Shown piece by piece: positions 6,702 through 8,648 of a stretch of 8,648 bases of DNA (within the stretch, counting starts at the first letter, position 1; the number at the start of each line of letters is the position of its first letter). The notes below the pieces were generated by a model. It worked only from the letters and a program-made list of their open reading frames with translations, was not told where the DNA came from and ran no database searches. Source of the stretch: an uncultured Lachnospiraceae bacterium (GTDB lineage Bacteria > Bacillota > Clostridia > Lachnospirales > Lachnospiraceae); contig CAJTOR010000082.1 of the NCBI GenBank assembly GCA_910577675.1, forward strand, positions 390 through 9,037, given 5' to 3'. A program made the position numbers and the translations under genes.

Positions 6702-6875
6702 TTGAGTCCACGAACCGGAAGACCAACGGATAATCCCAAAGGAACCTCAACCCATGTTCGTCTTGATAAAGAAAGTAAAGAAATATTAGATACTTACTGT
6801 GAACAAGAAAATGTCAGTAAAATGGAGGCAATCAGACGCGGGATTAAGAAGTTGAAGTCGGACATAAAAAAATAG
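6702..6875 (+). CDS. Small ribbon-helix-helix (CopG/Arc-like) DNA-binding protein
   Basis: This 57-residue protein starts at TTG 6702, with GAGGTGAT (6689-6696), a full match to the anti-Shine-Dalgarno, five bases upstream. The sequence opens with SPRTGRPTDNPKG, then the strand STHVRLD (residues 16-22), helix A (KESKEILDTYCEQ), the turn ENVSK and helix B (MEAIRRGIKKLKSD). This is the beta-alpha-alpha layout of ribbon-helix-helix dimers, and the GRPTDNPKG head is common in mobile-element members. It probably represses its own promoter at the paired ATGGGCTTCA repeats. Because the replication gene lies downstream on the same strand, the closest functional analogues are CopG of pMV158 and CopR of pIP501, which lower plasmid copy number. 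Its last codons overlap the 3' end of a predicted antisense RNA. It was easy to miss because of its size and TTG start. Confidence 0.85.
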   Translation: MSPRTGRPTDNPKGTSTHVRLDKESKEILDTYCEQENVSKMEAIRRGIKKLKSDIKK

Positions 6876-6931
6876 AGCGTCGCCCGACTACCAATCATGC
6901 AAACGCTCTATATACCCAAAGTTAGGTACGT
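6866..6931 (-). ncRNA. Predicted ~65-nt antisense (countertranscript) RNA
   Basis: A minus-strand promoter (TTGCCA 6960-6965, 18-base spacer, extended TGC plus TATAAT at 6936-6941) should start RNA at about 6929-6931. An intrinsic terminator follows: TAGAGCGT (6910-6903 on the minus strand), a 22-base loop, ACGCTCTA (6880-6873), then seven U (6872-6866). The RNA of about 65 nt contains no open frame of note and is fully complementary to the end of the ribbon-helix-helix mRNA and its 3' leader. It covers segment 1 (6924-6930) of the attenuator, as expected for a pT181/pIP501-type countertranscript. It is predicted from sequence signals only. Confidence 0.65.
6873..6910 (-). terminator. Intrinsic terminator of the antisense RNA
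   Basis: An 8-bp stem, TAGAGCGT/ACGCTCTA, can be extended past a bulge by UGC/GCG. It is followed on the minus strand by seven U (6872-6866). On the plus strand no T-run follows, so it terminates in the minus direction only. Confidence 0.7.
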
Positions 6932-6995
6932 AAATATTATAGCACTGCGTACCTCTGTTTGGCAACCCCAAAATAATCTCAGGAGGTACTTTTTT
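6924..6995 (+). promoter_or_regulatory. Transcription attenuator with mutually exclusive hairpins
   Basis: There are three related segments on the plus strand: 1 = AGGTACG (6924-6930), 2 = CGTACCTC (6948-6955), 3 = GAGGTAC (6983-6989). Pairing 1:2 (7 bp) excludes 2:3 (7 bp, GTACCTC/GAGGTAC). Only 2:3 is followed by T6 (6990-6995) and forms a terminator, with an inner TTTGG/CCAAA stem (6958-6972). Antisense RNA bound to segment 1 would favour termination before the replication gene. Confidence 0.6.
6936..6965 (-). promoter_or_regulatory. Promoter of the antisense RNA
   Basis: TTGCCA (6960-6965) and TATAAT (6936-6941) on the minus strand have an 18-base spacer and an extended -10 TGC. The -10 lies in the loop between plus-strand segments AGGTACG (6924-6930) and CGTACCT (6948-6954), which form a 7-bp dyad centred on it. 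Confidence 0.65.
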
Positions 6996-7112
6996 ATTTT
7001 CAAGGAACTGTATACAAACAACGAAGTATATTAAACAATGCAAAATATACGGTTTCCATTTCCTGACCTCCACTGTAGCATTTACAAATAGGAACTACAC
7101 TTAACATCGTAA

Positions 7113-7379
7113 AAGAAGGATTTTGATACGGAAGAAGCAAAGGTTTTTGATATAGAGGAAGCAAAAGCATTTGCTCCAGATTTTGATGACATCAATCGAG
7201 CAATTAAAATTTCTTATGCCACATTAACAATAATCAGTGAACGCAGGGATACAGAAATCGATGTATGGGCGATCCTTGGCATTTTGGAACAAATTGAAAA
7301 AGTCAAGGATTATCTTTCTGGCATTGAAAACGTTATCCTCAACCTGGATAACAATACCGAAGAGCAATTGGTGCATTAA
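7113..7379 (+). pseudogene. Conserved-looking 88-residue frame lacking a start codon
   Basis: A frame opens after TAA 7110-7112 and runs 88 codons to TAA 7377-7379. The protein looks real: a duplicated F-D-x-E-E-A-K motif (FDTEEAKVFDIEEAKAF), PDFDDINRAIKISYATLTII (residues about 23-42) and an amphipathic C-terminal helix region (WAILGILEQIEKVKDYLSGI). I recall similar small proteins near replication genes of Clostridia elements but know no function. The frame has no ATG, GTG or early TTG; the first in-frame TTG is about codon 52. A ribosome binding site (AGAAGG, 7115-7120) sits before a TTG at 7123 that is in a different frame and stops after ten codons. A one-base indel near the 5' end would explain this, so I call it a probable pseudogene. 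Confidence 0.6.
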
Positions 7380-7419
7380 GAGGATATGAATAATTCACTC
7401 CGCTACTTGCTCAATTCCC

Positions 7420-7440
7420 CAATGCCGCTTCTCGGCATTG
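7420..7440 (+). repeat. Strong 8-bp hairpin in the rep leader
   Basis: CAATGCCG (7420-7427) and CGGCATTG (7433-7440) form a perfect stem with a CTTCT loop. It has no T-run and lies 125 bases upstream of the replication gene start, at the head of a series of hairpins. Confidence 0.6.
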
Positions 7441-7443
7441 AAC

Positions 7444-7487
7444 TCCTGCTAAAATAAGTTCTCCCACTAAAAAAGCAGGAATTTTTC
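7444..7487 (+). terminator. Terminator-like hairpin in the rep leader (first)
   Basis: TCCTGCT (7444-7450) pairs with AGCAGGA (7474-7480) over a 23-base loop, followed by ATTTTTC. It fits an intrinsic terminator of moderate strength between the 88-codon frame and the replication gene. It may end the upstream transcript or act as an attenuator. Confidence 0.5.
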
Positions 7488-7505
7488 TTGATCTAACTAA
7501 TTTCA

Positions 7506-7537
7506 GGATGGGGATGGTTCCATTCCCATCCATTTTT
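7506..7537 (+). terminator. Terminator-like hairpin just before the rep ribosome binding site (second)
   Basis: GGATGGG (7506-7512) pairs with CCCATCC (7525-7531); an alternative register uses GGATGG 7512-7517. It is followed by ATTTTT. It ends 13 bases before the AAGGAG site of the replication gene, where it would act as an attenuator or block translation. Confidence 0.5.
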
Positions 7538-7564
7538 CACTGAAATATATAAGGAGAAAACAAC

Positions 7565-7765
7565 ATGGCAAGACCACGAAAACAGGGACTGGATTATTTC
7601 CCGATGGATGTAAATCTTTTTTCAGGTAAAGAAATCCATATCATCCAAGATCAATATGGGGCAGATGGAATCTCCTTTTATGTATACCTGCTCTGCAATA
7701 TTTTTAAAAACGGTTACTATTTACAACTTGATGCTGATTTCTTTCGCAATATTTTTTTAATTTAG
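7565..7765 (+). CDS. Replication initiator (DUF4373/Lin1244-like), N-terminal segment before a -1 frameshift
   Basis: It starts at ATG 7565, with AAGGAG (7551-7556) eight bases upstream, and stops at TAG 7763-7765 after 66 residues. The start, MARPRKQGLDYFPMDVNLF, followed by GADGISFYVYLLCNIFKNGYYL (as two adjoining stretches, residues 33-54), is the DUF4373 domain (Lin1244/Lin1753-like, N-terminal). That domain is a winged-helix-like head of phage and element replisome organisers that bind the origin and recruit helicase loading. The domain should be about 90-100 residues, but the frame ends in its middle. The continuation lies in the -1 frame, entered exactly at T TTT TTA (7753-7759), giving FFNLEIDQERAMSILGFFLE. 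The shift may be a homopolymer mutation, a sequencing error or programmed slippage. A joined protein would have 293 residues. Confidence 0.85.
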   Translation: MARPRKQGLDYFPMDVNLFSGKEIHIIQDQYGADGISFYVYLLCNIFKNGYYLQLDADFFRNIFLI

Positions 7766-7785
7766 AAATAGATCAGGAACGAGCT

Positions 7786-8445
7786 ATGTCCATTTTAGGA
7801 TTTTTCCTTGAAGAATCCTTATTTGATATGGGATTATTTCAGTCAGATAAAGTTTTAACCTCCCGCCAGGTACAACTGCAATTCCAAAAAGCAGTAAAAG
7901 AACGTGCCAAAAAGAATACTATTTTAATTGAATGTTTCTGGCTTTTGGATGAGAGTGAAACCGAATCATTCTTAAAAATCGATTGCACAATTTCCCGGAA
8001 TAAACCTCATTGTTCTGGGAAAAAAACTGAATTATTCACGGAAAAACCTGCTATTATTCCAGGAAAAACTTTGAATTATTCGGGGAAAAACCTGGATTCT
8101 TCCATGAAAAAAACTGGTTATTCCAGTAATAATTTCGGTTTTTCCAATAAAAAACCAGATTACTCAAAGAAAAAAAACTTAAAAAATAATAATATCTATA
8201 AGCGCGCTATGACACACAAAGAAAAACAAGAATTGATCCAAGAATTTGGGTCAGAAATAACAGAAGAATATATTCGCCGAACATCAGAATACCATTGTTG
8301 TAACCCGAAAACCATCCGAAAGTGGATTATGGAAGATCAAAAAAAACATAAACACAGTGGGAATTCATTTAACTTTTTTCCACAGCGCAGCTATGCCAAA
8401 GCGGAGATGGACGCTTTGGAAAAGCATCTGCTAGGGAGATCATAA
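7786..8445 (+). CDS. Replication initiator, C-terminal segment with repeat-encoded linker
   Basis: It is annotated from ATG 7786, which has AGGA (7775-7778) seven bases upstream, so independent translation (219 residues) is possible. The frame is open back past the slippery site and completes the DUF4373 domain (SILGFFLEESLFDMGLF, then LTSRQVQLQFQKAVKERAKK). A linker of nine degenerate heptads follows (about S-G-K-K/T with aromatic residues), encoded by 21-22-bp DNA repeats. The C-terminal domain begins near MTHKEKQELIQEFG and contains SEITEEYIRRTSEYH, CCNPKTIRKWIMEDQ and a basic tail. Initiators of this family bind repeats lying inside their own gene or nearby. No helicase loader gene (DnaC-like) follows in the 200 remaining bases, although one is usual. 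Without fusion to the upstream segment the DNA-binding head would be incomplete. Confidence 0.85.
   Translation: MSILGFFLEESLFDMGLFQSDKVLTSRQVQLQFQKAVKERAKKNTILIECFWLLDESETESFLKIDCTISRNKPHCSGKKTELFTEKPAIIPGKTLNYSGKNLDSSMKKTGYSSNNFGFSNKKPDYSKKKNLKNNNIYKRAMTHKEKQELIQEFGSEITEEYIRRTSEYHCCNPKTIRKWIMEDQKKHKHSGNSFNFFPQRSYAKAEMDALEKHLLGRS
7987..8180 (+). repeat. Nine iteron-like 21-22-bp direct repeats inside the replication gene
   Basis: The consensus is about TTATTCCnGGAAAAAcctG. Copies begin near 7989, 8010, 8032, 8054, 8076, 8097, 8118, 8139 and 8160, so the spacing is 21 or 22 bp, two helical turns. The middle copies (8032, 8054, 8076) are the most alike. Several contain the palindromic core TTCCnGGAA. 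The three central copies are read in three different reading frames, so the DNA rather than the peptide appears conserved. Confidence 0.7.
8161..8200. other. AT-rich tract beside the iterons, candidate DNA unwinding element
   Basis: Only 5 of 40 bases are G or C, immediately after the last repeat. A one-mismatch DnaA box, TTTTCCACA (8376-8384, consensus TTATCCACA), lies 175 bases further on. The iterons-then-AT-tract order inside an initiator gene is that of lambda ori in gene O. Confidence 0.5.
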
Positions 8446-8454
8446 AAATAAGGT

Positions 8455-8483
8455 CAAGGAAAAGGATATGAGGTTTTCCCTTG
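8455..8483 (+). terminator. Weak terminator-like hairpin after the replication gene
   Basis: CAAGGAAAA (8455-8463) pairs with TTTTCCCTTG (8474-8483) with a one-base bulge, followed by TTCTTCATTTC. The T-tract is imperfect, so termination would be partial. Confidence 0.35.
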
Positions 8484-8523
8484 TTCTTCATTTCTGTAAA
8501 CCTTTTTAAAGATGCTGGGAATA

Positions 8524-8601
8524 ATGCAGAATTATTCTTTTGTATTAGATAATTGGGCAGGAAAAATTGCAGTGGTAAGGTCGGAAGCTTTTATGATATG
8601 A
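8524..8601 (+). CDS. Possible 25-residue peptide or truncated gene start
   Basis: A short frame, ATG 8524 to TGA 8599-8601, begins MQNYSFVLDNWAGKIAVVR. It has only a weak GGGA ribosome site. It may be the truncated start of a gene interrupted by the palindromic sequence at 8603, or a chance frame. I do not recognise it. Confidence 0.25.
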   Translation: MQNYSFVLDNWAGKIAVVRSEAFMI

Positions 8602-8602
8602 T

Positions 8603-8648
8603 CCCCCTTAAATAGACAAGGCAAATAACCAAAATCTATTTAAGGGGG
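8603..8648. repeat. 14-bp perfect inverted repeat at the right edge
   Basis: CCCCCTTAAATAGA (8603-8616) and TCTATTTAAGGGGG (8635-8648) are exact reverse complements around an 18-base spacer. The window ends exactly with the right arm, so any extension (the left side continues ATGAT outward) or T-run is hidden. It may be a terminator or attenuator stem, or the end of an insertion sequence or MITE. Confidence 0.7.

Noticed and set aside
6518..6739. 73-codon minus-strand hydrophobic frame
   Set aside because: It overlaps the strong promoter and start of the ribbon-helix-helix gene on the other strand and has no ribosome site. The hydrophobicity follows from AT-rich DNA.
6888..7073. 61-codon minus-strand frame with a hydrophobic N-terminus, considered as a type I toxin
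   Set aside because: It begins at GTG without a spaced ribosome site. The nearby GGAGG fits a different ATG that opens only 19 codons. The frame runs through the attenuator and antisense RNA signals, which explain the sequence better, and no antisense RNA opposes its 5' half.
7386..7457. 23-codon Leu-rich frame as a gene
   Set aside because: The GAGG lies only two bases before the ATG, which is too close for good initiation. I keep it only as a remark in the leader finding.
7987..8180. CRISPR array
   Set aside because: The repeats are degenerate and directly adjacent at 21-22 bp with no unique spacers, and they lie inside a coding frame; iterons fit better.

Overview
The window looks like part of an integrative/conjugative or plasmid-like mobile element from a low-to-moderate GC Clostridia host, most likely a gut Lachnospiraceae or Ruminococcaceae relative. 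The reasons are strong AGGAGG-type ribosome binding sites, TTG starts, and a gene set typical of Tn1549-like and related elements: a DUF6870 protein, a DinG-like helicase, the N-terminus of a large serine recombinase, a CopG-like ribbon-helix-helix protein and a DUF4373 (Lin1244/Lin1753-like) replication protein. Family assignments come from reading the protein sequences, not from searches.

Layout. Positions 1-270 (minus) hold the N-terminus of an unrecognised coiled-coil protein that leaves the window. From about 347 the sequence changes to mobile-element DNA: a short open frame resembling a gene 3' end, then a hypothetical gene (470-1030, plus) with a terminator hairpin. A markedly AT-rich two-gene operon follows on the minus strand: a nucleoside phosphorylase (2604-1837) and a protein whose N-terminus resembles ADP-ribosyltransferase folds (1740-1105). 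It has its own promoter and begins where a serine recombinase gene (2865-2659) is cut after about 48 codons. Next, also on the minus strand, are a DUF6870 protein (3527-3267) and a 766-residue DinG/XPD-type helicase (5918-3618) whose Walker B box reads DGAH instead of DEAH. About 650 bases without a convincing gene follow.

The right third (6640-8648, plus) reads as a replication-control module. A strong promoter flanked by 10-bp direct repeats drives a 57-residue ribbon-helix-helix protein. Behind it lies what appears to be a countertranscript-controlled attenuator. An extended -10 promoter and an intrinsic terminator on the minus strand define an antisense RNA of about 65 nt. On the plus strand three complementary segments can form either an anti-terminator hairpin (1:2) or a terminator (2:3), and the antisense RNA covers segment 1. 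This is the logic of pT181/pIP501 copy control. Then come a start-less 88-codon frame, a hairpin-rich leader, and the replication protein gene.

The replication gene is split by a -1 frameshift exactly at T TTT TTA. Inside it sit nine 21-22-bp repeats followed by an AT-rich tract, which looks like an iteron origin embedded in the initiator gene as in lambda O. The window ends in a 14-bp perfect inverted repeat. The most interesting content is this control module: CopG-like repressor, antisense RNA attenuator, frameshifted initiator and intragenic iterons.
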